DNA of 64,000 nt from Lunularia cruciata (Eukaryota > Streptophyta > Marchantiopsida > Lunulariales > Lunulariaceae), in the NCBI GenBank assembly GCA_948567375.1, contig OX419756.1, positions 73,112,333 through 73,176,332 of the forward strand, written 5' to 3'. The translations under genes and the position numbers were made by a program. The notes beneath the pieces are model-generated. The model was not told the origin of the DNA. It did no database searches and saw nothing but the letters and a program-made list of their open reading frames with translations. This document shows, piece by piece, positions 12,661 through 24,129 of this stretch; within the stretch, counting starts at the first letter, position 1; the number at the start of each line of letters is the position of its first letter.

Positions 12661-12959
12661 ACAAATAACATCCATGGCTCCTGAAAGTCTAATGCAAGTA
12701 TGGTAGGTGGTGATGGGGTTCATGATAGACTACCTACTAGTCAGCCATATGCTCTTACACAAATTGAGTCTAGCCTGATTTTGAGGGCAGCTTAATTGAT
12801 TATACACTTCCTCTTATTTTCAACCAATGACATGTTTACAATGATAGTTGACCAAGTTGTAATGTTTTGATTGGCTGCCACACTTTGTGAGAGTAGGGAG
12901 AAATGGTTCTTGCTACTAGATAAGAGGTGGTTGTAATGCTGAGCTGGTTGAGGAGCATG

Positions 12960-13348
12960 GGATCCAATCAATGAGCAATAACTTATGGCAAGTAGTAGTA
13001 GTTAGATTGGAGGAGTTACCAATTAGACCTACCTTTGAGCAAGCACGTATCACACTTGGAATTGTCTTATTAGATAACCAAAGGGGGATTTTCTGTTTGG
13101 TGGGACATTCAAGGAAGGTCTATATGCCATAAAGGGTCTTATTGACTTTGGTGCACAACCCCTTATGTTTGGGAAGGCTATAGTTGTTGATTTGGAGCTA
13201 TAAAAGGTCAATGTGAAGAAGTGTTCATTTTAGATCCAAATATCTCTAGGCTATGGTTCTATGCAATACATCACATGTGTAGAGCTCATTGTCTAGATTC
13301 ATCTTGATCATCCAACTCAGAGCTTAGGCTATTACGACAATAACACAG
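12960..13348 (+). pseudogene. Protease segment of copy E, upstream half
   Basis: It aligns to the protease-containing stretch of copy D (VYTPQRVLLDSGAQPLMLGK region). The Asp-Ser/Thr-Gly loop is degraded to a DFGAQ-like reading near 13,150. Copy C then interrupts it, and the continuation (YDVLVGG equivalent) resumes at 17786. Confidence 0.6.
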
Positions 13349-13353
13349 CCATA
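13349..13353. repeat. Target-site duplication of copy C
   Basis: CCATA immediately precedes the 5' LTR and recurs at 17781-17785 immediately after the 3' LTR. Five bases is the usual duplication size for Ty3-type integrases. Confidence 0.9.
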
Positions 13354-13484
13354 TGTAATACCAAGAGTTAGCCATATGAATCTAGATGTGAAATTCGGTT
13401 TGGTAACATCTAGAATGATGTTATACATGATGGTCAAAATAGATCAGATAGAAGTATCACCAAAAGAGTACTTCTACTAATAGA
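13354..13484 (+). repeat. Remnant of 5' LTR of copy C
   Basis: It matches the first ~130 bp of the 17048 LTR up to CTTCTACTAATAG. It then changes abruptly to internal sequence matching copy A near position 1,835. Confidence 0.85.
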
Positions 13485-13542
13485 GATCTTTGAACAACAT
13501 GGAGAGGCACATTGAAGAAGAGGAGGTGGAAATCACTTCAGA

Positions 13543-13618
13543 AAACAAAGATCGCCAGGTAAATAGTAACAAACAAAGATCGCCAGGTAAATAGTAACAA
13601 ACAAAGATCGCCATGTAA
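13543..13618 (+). repeat. 28-bp tandem repeat, 2.7 units
   Basis: Units begin at 13543, 13571 and 13599 and contain AAACAAAGATCGCCAGG. Copy A has a single equivalent unit near 1,770-1,800, so the amplification is specific to C. Confidence 0.85.
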
Positions 13619-13707
13619 GGCCTCGCGGCCTTACTAGCTCAATAAGGAAGCAGAGAAGCAAGGGAAGGAAGAAGAATAATGCACAAAGATCCCGAAATGA
13701 AACCTCA

Positions 13708-15480
13708 CAATTGATTGTCATGAATGGAATCCTAAAAGGTAATCAAGTGAGAATATTAATAGATCCAAGAGCAACAAAGAATTTCTTGTCTCGCTCTGTT
13801 GCAATAAGATTGGGAATGGATCTAGAGAGAGATGGGAGTGAAGAAGTAGAGTGACCTAATGGGCAAACAGAGAGGATTGAATCATTACCTAGACGGGTAA
13901 CCCTCTATGTATGAGAATATTAGGAAGCAATTGAGTGGCGAGTGATACAATTAGCTCGTTATGATGCAATTTTAGGCATGCCATGGATGGAGAAATACAA
14001 CCCTATGGTGGATTGGAGGAAAAAAGTAGTGAGAACCCGGTCAATCATTGGGGTTAAAGAAAAATCACACAAGCAGAAACTGCCTCTATATATCATAAGG
14101 ATGGCAACTATCTGTAAGACTGATAGATGTTTTATGGGTCTAATAAGAGAAGTCCAGAGTGCACAACTTGATGGAAAAATTCCTGAGAAATTGAAGGATG
14201 TGGTGGATGAGTTTCAAGATGTCTTTCTCGATGATCTACCCTCAAAATTACCACCAAAAAGGCGAGTAGATCACAAAATTGAGACACTCTCGAGGAAGAC
14301 ACCTCCTTGTAAGGCCCCATATCGCCTATCACCTCATGAGTTGGAGGAGTGTAAATCTCAAATTGAGGAGATGCTACAAAAAGGGTTCATCCAACCTAGC
14401 GTATCACCATATGGGGCCCCTATCTTGTTTGTGATGAAGAAGGATGGTACAATGTGCATGTGCATTGATTATTGGGGTCTCAATCAGCAAACAGTGAAGA
14501 AAAAATACCCCTTACCTTGCATAGATGACCTGTTTGATCAACTCCATGGAGCAAGATACTTCACCAAACTAGACTTGCGGAGCGATTACAATCAAATCCA
14601 AATTGCAGAGGAGGATGTGTACAAAACTGCCTTTTGAACCAAGTATGGCCACTTTGAGTATCTTGTGATGCCTTTTGGCCTCACCAATGCACTTGCCACT
14701 TTCATGAGTCTAATGAATGACATATTTCGTCCATACTTGGATAAGTCTGTTATCGTCTCCTTGGATGATATCTGAGTATATAGTAGCACAATGACAAAAT
14801 ACAAACAACATCTATGAGAGGTCCTCCGGATTCTAAGACAGAATCAATTGTACGCCAAAATCTCAAAGTGTGAGTTTAGCAAGTCTGAAGTAGACTACTT
14901 GGGGCATAGAGTGAGTGCGGAGGGCATTCAAGTATTGATAGATAAAATAGAGGTCATTCAAAAATGGAGTGCCCCAGAAGATCAGACTCAACTTAAGAGC
15001 TTCTTGGGGTTGATGGGATTCTATCGTAGATTTGTCAAGGACTTCTCCAAGGTTGCACAACCTTTAACGGCACTACTTGGCAAGGGGAAGAAGTGGACAT
15101 GGGGAAATGCACAAGAGTTGGCCTTTCAAGAATTGAATGCCGTCTTGCTACATGCACCAATCTTGAAGTGGTATGACCCAAAACGTCCAATCAAGTTGGC
15201 TATAGATGCATCAGGCGTAGCAATAGGAGCAGTCCTACAACAAGAGTGGCATGACAGATGGCATCCAATTCCATATTTCTCTCAAAAGTTGTTACCGGTA
15301 GAGCGCAACTACCACACCACAAAATGAGAAGAGTTGGCCATCGTTCTATCAACCAAGCATTGGAAGCACTATTTGGGCGAGAAGGCATTTGTAGTAGAGA
15401 CAGACCACAAACCTCTAGTCTACCTTGAGATGCAGAAGGATCTATCTTGTTGCCAAATTTGGTAAGCAGAGTGGCAACAA
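13708..15480 (+). pseudogene. Protease, RT and RNase H of copy C
   Basis: The protease segment has its catalytic loop as IDPRA, with Gly lost. RT from 13942 shows [15 protein letters not shown], then [10 protein letters not shown] and [11 protein letters not shown]. The catalytic region reads SLDDI followed by a stop (TGA) in place of the FLDDILVYS of copy A. Further stops at 14635-14637 and near 14815 break the RT. The connection and RNase H part from 14848 stays open to 15325 ([19 protein letters not shown], then [16 protein letters not shown]). The sequence would have encoded the replication enzymes of a chromovirus. Confidence 0.85.
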
Positions 15481-15489
15481 CGCTTCAAT

Positions 15490-17034
15490 ATGACAATCAC
15501 CTATGTGGAAGGTAAGAATCAACTTGCAGATGCATTCACCCGCATGCCAATGGCAAACAACTTGGTGGCAGAGGTGAAGATTAACCCTAAATTCTGGCCA
15601 GAGATTCTGGCTACTACAAAAATTGATCCACAGATTGTAGAAGCGCAATCATCCAAAGGTATCACCAGCACCCAAGGACTCACCTTTTGGGATGGCAGAT
15701 TATGGATCCCAAATGTCACAGAATTACGCACCACCATTCTAGCAAAATGTCATGATTCGGCCCTTGGAGCTCTTGTCGGAGTGGACAAGACCTTGGATGC
15801 AATCAAGCGCCATTACTATTGGCCCAAGATGAGCAACAACGTGATGGACTACGTGAAGAGCTACCTATTGTGTCAACAGAACAAAGCTTCTAATCAAGCT
15901 CCTGCAAGGCTCCTCCAACCTCTCCCCACACCTACACAACATTGAGAACAAGTGAGTATGGATCTCGTATGTGAATTACCCAAGACCACTTCAGGGTTTG
16001 ACTCCATTGTGGTCTTTGTGAACCGGCTCAGCAAAATGATTCATGTATGCTCTACCACCAAGGACGTGACCGCTCTACAACTAGCTCAAGTATACTTAGA
16101 TGCAATCTTTGCTCACCATGGCTTGTCTAGAGTACTCATTACTGATAGAGGCACCCAATTCACCAGTTTGTTTTGACAAACAGTCTTTGGTTTCTTCAAA
16201 ACTAAGTTGGCCATATCCACAACTTACCACCCACAAATAGATTGCCAAACAGAGCGGGCTAATCGCACGATTGAAGACATGTTACGCAGCTTCACCTTAG
16301 AAGAGCAAGAAAGGTGGGACACCCTACTCCCGTTGGTGGAATTCGCTTACAACAATTCAGTGAATGCATCTACCCAGGTCACTCCGTTCTTCCTCATGTA
16401 TGGTGAGTATCCCTTCACACCTTCTAGCTTGATGAAGATCCATCCAGTGACTACCAAGGTTGATGCAATCAACATATTTGTTTCTAGAATCCAACAAGGT
16501 GTGGAGAGCGCCAAGCACAGGTTATAGATTGTGCAAAATCAACAAAAGCAGTATGTTGATGCACACCGTAGGCACATGGAGTTCAATGTTGGGGATCAAG
16601 TGTGGCTATCAACAACCAACCTCACATTAGGTGGATCTCGTAAGCTCAGACCTTGTTTTATTGGGCCTTTCTCGATTCTTAGTTGCATCAGCGCTATGGC
16701 CTACCACCTTGAGCTACCACCACACATGAAGATCCATCCATTGTTCCATGTCTTCCTACTACGCATATATGCTCCCCGATCAGGCCAAGGTCATTCCACA
16801 CAAGACATTTAACCTTGTCCGACACTCATTGATGTCATCAAGGAATATGAAGTGGAGCGGATTCTCCAAAAGCACATTCATGGTACTCGCCATCCACGGG
16901 TGGAATATCTAGTACAATGGAAAGGTTACCCCCTCTATGAAGCAACCTGGGAGCCCGATGCCAATTTGGCACATGCACCGGTGTTGGTGCAAGCATTTGA
17001 GCAACAATTGCATTACGAGGATGTTGCGTCTTAG
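15490..17034 (+). pseudogene. Integrase and chromodomain of copy C
   Basis: The integrase N-terminal zinc-binding region lies near 15,760-15,900. The catalytic core has Asp in VSMDLV, Asp in LITDRGTQF and Glu in DCQTERANRTIEDM (DDE triad). The core is interrupted by TGA codons near 15,944 and 16,175. A C-terminal segment around 16,700 (HPLFHVFLLRIY) leads into a chromodomain at 16,852-16,970 with YLVQWKGYPLYEATWEPDANL-like spacing. Chromodomains bind methylated histone H3 and steer integration. Stops at 16,525 and 16,810 separate the parts. Confidence 0.85.
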
Positions 17035-17045
17035 AAGGAGGGATG
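17033..17045 (+). other. Polypurine tract of copy C
   Basis: The purine-rich stretch AGAAGGAGGGATG sits directly before the 3' LTR and is the expected plus-strand primer site. It overlaps the end of the chromodomain reading frame. Confidence 0.75.
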
Positions 17046-17047
17046 TA

Positions 17048-17780
17048 TGTAATACCAAGAGTTACCCATATGATCTAGATGTGAAATTTGGTTTGGTAAC
17101 ATCTAGAATGATGTTATACATGATGGTCAAAATAGATCAAATAGAAGTATCACCAAAAGAGTACTTCTACTAATAGGGCAAAAACTGAGATAGACTTGAG
17201 AACCTTAGAACCAATAGCTAGACATATGATTTAAAGGTGAGAATTGGCTTGGTAACATCTGGAAGGATGTTACACATGATGGACTAAACAGATCAGAAAG
17301 GGGTATCACCAAAAGGGGACTTCTACTAATAGAGTAGGAACCGACATATGCCTGAAATCTTTGAAGGCAATTTTGGAGGCCTAAACGGATGAATTAGGCC
17401 TCGAAAATGTGCAACCTCCCCCCAATAGAGGCAAGGTTGGCCTTCCCTCCCCCCTGATTTGTCTCATTGATAGCTTTCTAACGGTACCTTACGTGATTCT
17501 GAGATTCCTACAGGAAGATTCCCTAAAAGATTCCCTCCGGTCAAAGCTTGTTTGACCAACCAGATAGGACCTAGACCAGACATGTCACCCATCCAAGTAA
17601 GTAATCCAAGGGTGGAGCTTGCTGACATGTCACCTATCTATGTCCCTAATCCTATGGTGGAGCTTCCTTGGAGGAGATCCTCTTTACCTATATAATAAAG
17701 AGAAGGTGCTCCTTTGGGGCATCAAATGTTTGAGTGTGCAATCTGTGTTTTCTCTCTTCTCTTGTCCTTGGAGTATTATA
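17048..17780 (+). repeat. 3' LTR of copy C
   Basis: This 733-bp LTR with TG...TA ends is the most complete family 2 LTR tied to its element. It matches the LTR of copy A and solo LTRs F and G. Confidence 0.9.
17689..17695 (+). promoter_or_regulatory. TATA box in family 2 LTR
   Basis: TATATAA is conserved at the same LTR position in copy A (3533-3539, minus), F (21247-21253, minus) and G (23540-23546). An AATAAA-like string overlaps its 3' side. It is the probable element promoter. Confidence 0.55.
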
Positions 17781-17785
17781 CCATA

Positions 17786-19060
17786 TGATGTGCCAGTTGG
17801 TGGAGTAATGTTATACCCTATGGGTTTTAATATTGACTATTAAGAGAAGACAACCTCTTAAAGACCAAGTTGGTAGTTAGGCAAGGGCCCGGTATGTTGC
17901 CTACCAATACGCTTTAGTAACGGTAATCTTGGCTCATTACAATCAAGGACTAGAGCATCAGTTTCAGCTTTTAATGGTTCCATTACTTGGCTTGGTGATT
18001 TATTGGAGAGGAATTCTCATGCAAAGGATATTCCAATACCAAAGGAAATCACTTGGATTTGGAGTATGAGTGGGATTGTTATATCTACCTTGGATGTTTT
18101 CATTGTGGAGTTTTGAGGAAGCATTACAATAGCATGAGATCAGCTGGTGTAACATGCTTGGAGTGGAGCCTATGTACCACTAGGAGACCAATGTGAGGAT
18201 GAGTCTTTGAAGTCTATAACATTGTCACCTTTGGATACCACACTCATTGATTGGCAATATCAAGTAGAGGGAGTATGACTATTGGAGTTGTTTGGTGAGA
18301 TTAGCACTGGACTAGTTGTGGTATTATAGGTAGATATAAAAATACAAAGGTACTTGTATGTGGAGAGAGACAAGACTGCTAAGCAAGTCTTTCTACATCA
18401 TGTGGCACACTTGGCCTATTGGTATCCTGAGTTCTTATCAATGTCAACAATTAGGGATTACCAAAAGACCCTACCAATAGATATTTCCTTGTTGGGAGCC
18501 AAGAGTTGGAGAGACATGGTCCCTTTCATTTAATGATTTTGGAGGACCATGTTAGGAATATACATATGTTGGACAAGGTTAGGATCTCCAAGATCTCCAT
18601 TTTGGTGTGTTTTAGGAGATGTTATGTATACTATGACATCTTTAAGTTTATCAACCCATTTCTCCAGCCTATATTTTGGAAAACATCCCTTTGATGGGTG
18701 ATTCTATACTCAGGTGGTGGTGAGTACACATTATATTGAGTTTCCTAAGCTCCCATGTTTTTTGAGAAGGAGGCCTTGGACTTATTTGGGACTCATAGTT
18801 ATAGCAATTGGTGGAACCCAACACCAATGAGAGGGAGCAAGTGATGGGTTTTCATACTAGCATTATTATTATTATAGTAGTGTTTGAGGCATCTAGATAT
18901 CTGGTGTTAGGTTGGGTTTAGGTTATGGACCTAAATTTTTTGACTAGGATTATGAGCCTTGGCTTTGCAGAGCAACATAGGATACGCTTGATAGGCATCA
19001 CCACCCATACATTTGTAAGCTCTATGCCTATCAAGACAATTTAGGCACTTATTGGGGTTT
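17786..19060 (+). pseudogene. DNMT domain of copy E
   Basis: After copy C the E frame resumes with the end of the protease and the linker, then the motif I region (LELFGEISTGLVVVL) near 18,285. YLYVERDKTA follows. In a shifted frame near 18,535-18,560 Pro-Cys is retained, but the following Gln codon is TAG. Motifs VIII-X (about 18,750-19,060) are only recognisable by alignment to copy D. Many stops make it non-functional. It confirms that the DNMT domain lies between protease and RT in the family. Confidence 0.7.
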
Positions 19061-19199
19061 GATGGATAGAGTAGGTAGGGTATTCTTGGGACCACAATGG
19101 CTACTAATGAGAGTAGTCTACTTGGGGTCCATCCAAGTGAGCGTGGTCTACTTGGGATGCAACTAGAGGACATATAGAGCTTGCAAACAAGCATAGGAA

Positions 19200-20760
19200 A
19201 TTTTCCACACTGAGATTAGGAACTCTAGTGGTTGGAGGCATGAAATTACTGCTCCCAAGAGCTCCATGTAGCAACCAATCAATTCATCTTCCACTCCTAC
19301 ATTAGTTATAGAAGATACTTGGGAGCCAGATCTTGAACCAAAGCTTATAAGAGGAGAGAGACGTAGAGTTTGGAGGCTCTTGAGGAGCTACACAATTTGA
19401 TTAGCCTTCAATATAAAGGATTTAGATGCTCTAAAAGGACCTAGTATTTGGATTCAGCTTACTAATGATACATTAGTTTTTTGACATCCCTACAAATATA
19501 GTGAAATGGAGAGAACATTGATTTAGAGCCAAAGCAGAAACCTTTTGAGAATGGTTTGGTAGAGATTTCACATGAAGAGTATGCATTAGCTATATTAATG
19601 CCAACCAAGAAGGATATGCATGGCAACTACATAAATAGGTTGATGGTAGAGATTACCATCCTAATAACCAACAAACTAGGGCTGATCAGTATGCCATGCC
19701 TTCATCTGAGGAGATCTTTGATGCAATTGGGCATGCAAAGGTCCTCAATACTTGGATTTTGAGTAGGATATGATCAATTGCTAATTAGGAAGGAGGATAA
19801 ATCCATGATAACATTTTGTGTTATTGATACTCACAGTAAGGGTGTATTATAGTAGTGGAGGTTATTATCTTTTGGGGTTAAAGAATGCTCTTGCCAAGTT
19901 CCAAAGGGGCATGGATAGGATCCTAACAAGATTGGATTTTACTTGGTGTTGTATTGATGACATTTTAGTCTATAACACTATTGTGGAGGAACAAGAGAGG
20001 CATTTGTTGGAGGTGTTTGAGAGATTGAGATCACATGGCCTCAAATTACATCTTGGGAAGTGTAGATTCTTCCATGAGCAAGTTGAGTATTTGGGTCACG
20101 CTATCTACCCTAAAGGACTTGGTGTTCAGCAGACCAAGGTGGAGTTTATTGCATGTATTCTTTAGCCTACAAATGTGAGTAGAGTGCAAGCATTCCTTAC
20201 ATTCAAAAACTTCTATTGTTGCTATGTGAGAGGATTTGGTGCTATTGCCAAGGCCTTGACAAAGCTGAAGAAGCTTACACAAGAGTGGCATTGGAGAGAT
20301 GAGCAAGAGAGAGCTTTTATAGAAATTAAGGACAAGTTGACATCTACCTCTATTCTTAGGAGATGGATCAAAGGACGACCATTCCAAGTTCACACCGATT
20401 AGAGCATGTTGGGACTTTGAGTTGTGCTTACCCAACATGATGATTAGGGGATGGAGTTTTTGGTGGCCTATGCTAGGTGCTTCAACAATTCAATGAGGCA
20501 AAGTATAGTTCATATGAGGAGTGCTTTGGCAATATTATGGGCAATAGCACATTGTTGATGTTACCTATTTGGTAGCCCCTTCACTCCATCATTGATCATC
20601 AACCATTGAAGTGGTTGATGGAGTCCGACAAGCTTTCTAGGAAGCTTTTGCACAATAGGCTCTGATTTTACAAGAGTATGATTATTCATGATTATTCATA
20701 AACTTGTGGTGTTGAACTATGATATAGATAGGTTGAGTAGAAACCCATGTCCCAACCAAT
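19200..20760 (+). pseudogene. RT and RNase H of copy E
   Basis: The longest open part (19818-20165) contains the palm motif as CIDDILVYN and the downstream thumb HGLKLHLGKCRFFHEQVEYLG. RNase H follows from 20175, with FQVHTD near 20,395 and the DHQPLKWLM equivalent near 20,600. Stops and small indels occur every few dozen codons. Where D reads YIDD, this copy reads CIDD. Confidence 0.75.
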
Positions 20761-20839
20761 AGGATCAAACTGGAGCACATTGATATGGTAAGATAGATGC
20801 TAGGTTGGCATGCATCTACCTTTCTATGTATATTTTTTG

Positions 20840-22854
20840 AGGCTTTGGTGGTATCTCTCTCAAGGCATCTCAGAGGAGTTATTGAGGTCATAGATGCAAA
20901 GGGTAGAGATGTTAGTATAGTTCAACAAGACATTCATGATGGATTGATTGTCTTTGCACTAGTGTTGTGGGTGGCATAAATGATGTCAAGGAGAGAACTT
21001 GTGTTCTTCAATGAGCTAGGCAGTTTAGATTAGAGGGTAGATACCTTCTACGTGTATGGGAGGATAGTAGAGTGCGAGTAATATACTTTCATCTTAGAGA
21101 CCATAGTTGGTATGTCATGCTCATGAGGAGCTAGGACATTTTGGAGTAAAGCATACATATATGTAATACTCCAAGGACAAGAGAAGAGAGAAAACATAGA
21201 TTTCACACTCAATCATCCGATGCCCCAAAGGAACACCTTCTCTTTATTATATAGACAAAGAGGATCTCCTCCAAGGAAGCTCCACCATAGGATTAGGCAC
21301 ACAGATAGGTGACATGCCAACAAACTCCACCCTTGGATTACTTACTTGGATGGGTGACATGTCGGTCCAGGTCCTATCTAGTTGGTCAAAAAAGCTTTGA
21401 TTGGAGGGAATCTTTTAGAGAATATTCTTGTAGGAATCTTAGAATCACATGGGTAAGGTACAATTGGAAAGTTCTTGACAAGACAAACCAGTGGGTAAGG
21501 TATAGTTGGAAAGCTCTTGATGAGACAAACCAGGGAGGAGGGAAGGTCAACCTCTCTTTTGTTGGAGGGGAATTTGCACATTTTCGAGGCCTAATTCATT
21601 TGTTTAGGCCTCCAAAATTGCCTTCAAAGATTTCAGGTAGAGTCTCCTATTAGTAGAGTGATTCTGAGATTCCTACAAGAATAGGAACCTACTATATTAG
21701 TAGAGTCTCCTTTTGGTGATACCTCTTTCTGATCTATTTAGTCCATCATGTGTAACATCCTTCCATATGTTACCAAACCAATTTTCACCTTTAAATCATA
21801 TGTCTAGCTATTGATTCTAAAGTTTTCAAGTCTATTTTGGTTTCTGCACTATTAGTAGAAGTACTCTTTTGGTGATACTTCTATCTAATCTATTTTGACT
21901 ATCATGTATAACATCTTCCAGATGTTACCAAACCAAATTCATATCTAGATCATATGGCTAGCTCTTGGTATTACAATATAGTTTACTTTAGAGTCATTAT
22001 TGGTGGCACTCACAATATGTAGACCAATGTACAACCATTTGTTGCCAGATGTGTGGTTTATGATTGAGTTAGAGCATCATCTAATGCTCCTACACCATAG
22101 TTATACCCATTACCTATCATGTGCTTGGGTTACTATTGGAGTTTGGACTTTATTGGACCTTTACCATTGACTATGATATATCATTGGTATGTTTTGGTTA
22201 TGGTAGAGCACTTCTCCAATTGGATTGAGTTGGTGGTATTTCTTGACAAGTCCAATCAAAGGATGGATTACTTATTGCAAGATTGGGTTTTAGTCATTTT
22301 GGTGCAATTGAGGTTTTGACTAATCAAGGTATAGAGTTCTTGGGGGAGTTTCAAGTCTTGTATGACAAGGCCTTGATTGATCATCAAACTACCTCTCAAG
22401 ATCACCTTGAGGTAGATGGCTTAGTAGAGAGAGTGGTTCAGATAGTGAAGAGGCCACTTGGGAGATTGCATAAGTATAGTTTGTATAGAGGCCACTTGGG
22501 AGATTGGGATCTCTAGTTACCTTGGTAGGCCATGGGCTATCAATTCAGCTGGCAAGCCTCCTTAATATCCTTCTCTCCTTACACTCTACTCTATGGATAA
22601 GATCCAGATTTACCAACAGCTATTTGTCATGATGCTACTATAATTTTGGACTTGGATGATCTAAACTTGTATGAGTGAGCAACGAGCAAATGCTGATAGC
22701 TTTTGAGAACTTGGCAATTGCTCAGCATAGGGATACCTTATGCTATGCTACTATTCAAGGAGGAGGTTATAGATCCTCAATCCATTGATTTCATCTAGGT
22801 CATTATGTATATCTATAGCAGACAACATCGACAACACTTGATGTTACTACACGC
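20840..22854 (+). pseudogene. Integrase of copy E, split by solo LTR F
   Basis: The zinc-binding HAHEELGHFG equivalent lies near 21,115-21,145, before LTR F. The catalytic core resumes at 21981, with SLDFIGPLPL near 22,140 and LTNQGIEFLGEF near 22,310 (Asp of the triad replaced by Asn). The region containing the third residue follows near 22,420. Stops and a 30-bp local duplication (TTGTATAGAGGCCACTTGGG region near 22,450-22,510) disrupt it further. Confidence 0.72.
21162..21975 (-). repeat. Solo LTR F (family 2)
   Basis: A complete family 2 LTR on the minus strand (TGTAATACCAAGAG... to ...GGAGTATTACA when read in its sense) with no internal sequence. It is flanked by ATATA at 21157-21161 and 21976-21980. 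The 814-bp length includes a duplicated stretch near 21,437-21,540. It interrupts the integrase of copy E. A solo LTR is the usual product of recombination between the two LTRs of an element. Confidence 0.88.
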
Positions 22855-22859
22855 TATTA

Positions 22860-23651
22860 TAATACCAATAGCTAGATATATTATCTAGAGGTGAAAATTG
22901 ACTTGGTAACATCTAGAAGGACGTTAGGTACCATAGGCTAGGTAGATTACATAGAGGCATTGCAGAAAGAGCACTTCTACTAATAGAGCAGGAGCTAAAA
23001 ACAACTTAAACTCTATAATAGTATAACTCAAGTTGTTTTAATAAAATAATATATATAATACTAAATAGTTAAACATGTGATCCAAAGGTGAAAATTAGAT
23101 TGGTTACATCTAGGAGGATGTTATAGATAATGGACTAAGTAGATCAAATAGAGGTATCACCAAGAGAGTACTTCTACTAATAAGGCATGAGCCAAGAATA
23201 GCCTGAAAACTTATATCAATTTTGGAGGCCCAAATGGATGAATTAGGCTTTGAAATTGTGCTTTTCCCCCTCCAATAAAAAAAAGGCTAACTTCTCCTCC
23301 CTTTAGGTTTGTCTCATTGAGAGCTTTCCAATAATACCTCACCCACATGATTTGGAGATTCTTACAAGAAGATTCCCTAAAGATTCTCTCCAATCAAAGA
23401 TGGTTTGTCCAACTAGATTGGAGTAGAACCAACATGTCACACATGCATGCAAATAATTTAAGGGTAGAGCTCACCAAATGTCACCAATCCATGTATCTGA
23501 TCCAAGGGTGGAGCTTCCTTTAGGGGAGTCCTCTTTACTTATATAATATAGTCAAGGTGCTTCTTTGAGGCATCGGAGGATTGACTGTAAAGCTTGTGTT
23601 TCCTCTCATGTGTTTCTCTTAAGGTCTCTTATCCTCATAAGATAACAATTG
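22860..23651 (+). repeat. Solo LTR G (family 2, diverged)
   Basis: A diverged family 2 LTR lies on the plus strand with the conserved blocks AATACCAATAGCT, TTGGTAACATC-like and TATATAATA. It is flanked by TATTA at 22855-22859 and 23652-23656. Copy E resumes on both sides between the integrase C-terminus and the PHD segment. The terminal dinucleotides are degraded. Confidence 0.72.
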
Positions 23652-23656
23652 TATTA

Positions 23657-23965
23657 TCTTGAGAGTGTGTGAGGTTTTGTCTTCTGAAGTCCTTGTGTTA
23701 GAAAGATGTGATGGTGTTGTTTGGAAGGACCATGTGTGCAATTGTGTACCATGCCACCTCCCAAACATTGATGGCACTATGGACCCAAACTTGGCACTTG
23801 TACATGTAGGCTTGCGATGTATGTTATGCGGATCTTTTGATGGAGTTGCCACTAGGTTAGTGTGTGATAATTGTTTGAGAGGATGGCATATGATATATGG
23901 CATATTTGACTCCTCTCCTTATGGTGGTTTAGGGACAATGGTTATGTACTAGATGTACTTGACAA
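23657..23965 (+). pseudogene. PHD-finger segment of copy E
   Basis: The reading VWKDHVCNCVPCHLPNIDG and then CMLC, CDNC and GWH matches the D PHD finger. The downstream CxxC pair survives in another frame (LCTRCT) after a frameshift near 23,905. It shows that the PHD segment is an old, shared part of family 1. Confidence 0.75.
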
Positions 23966-24129
23966 ATAGCTAGTTCACCCGCTATATGATATAGATTCAG
24001 ACAAGCGACTAACAATGGGGTTCAATAGCACTTGGCCTCTTGATCTTTGCACGCTATAGGATATACCATATACTTGGAGTAGATGGCTATCTAGAGTTAG
24101 AAGGACCTAACAGCCAACTAGGGAGTGAT

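Larger units (their letters stand above)
13354..17780 (+). mobile_element. Ty3/gypsy chromovirus copy C, internally deleted
   Basis: The element is bounded by LTR sequence TGTAATACC... on the left and ...GGAGTATTATA on the right (the terminal CA has become TA). It is flanked by the 5-bp direct repeat CCATA at 13349-13353 and 17781-17785. It lies inside copy E, same orientation. Only about 130 bp of the 5' LTR remain. The rest of that LTR, the PBS and nearly all gag are deleted, so the sequence jumps from LTR to the gag/protease junction near 13,485. Protease, RT, RNase H, integrase and chromodomain follow, with several stops. Confidence 0.92.
9674..24129 (+). mobile_element. Family 1 (DNMT-PHD type) Ty3 element, copy E, interrupted
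   Basis: The copy contains the whole family 1 order on the plus strand: truncated 5' LTR, PBS-like site, gag, protease, DNMT, RT, RNase H, integrase and PHD. It is interrupted by copy C (13354-17780) and solo LTRs F (21162-21975) and G (22860-23651). With those three removed the flanks join and align to copy D throughout. It is far more mutated than D and therefore older. Its 3' LTR is the one at 24130-25407, which also serves as the 5' LTR of D. Confidence 0.88.

Noticed and set aside
13543..13618. CRISPR-like repeat
   Set aside because: The 28-bp units are directly adjacent with no spacers, and lie inside a retrotransposon.
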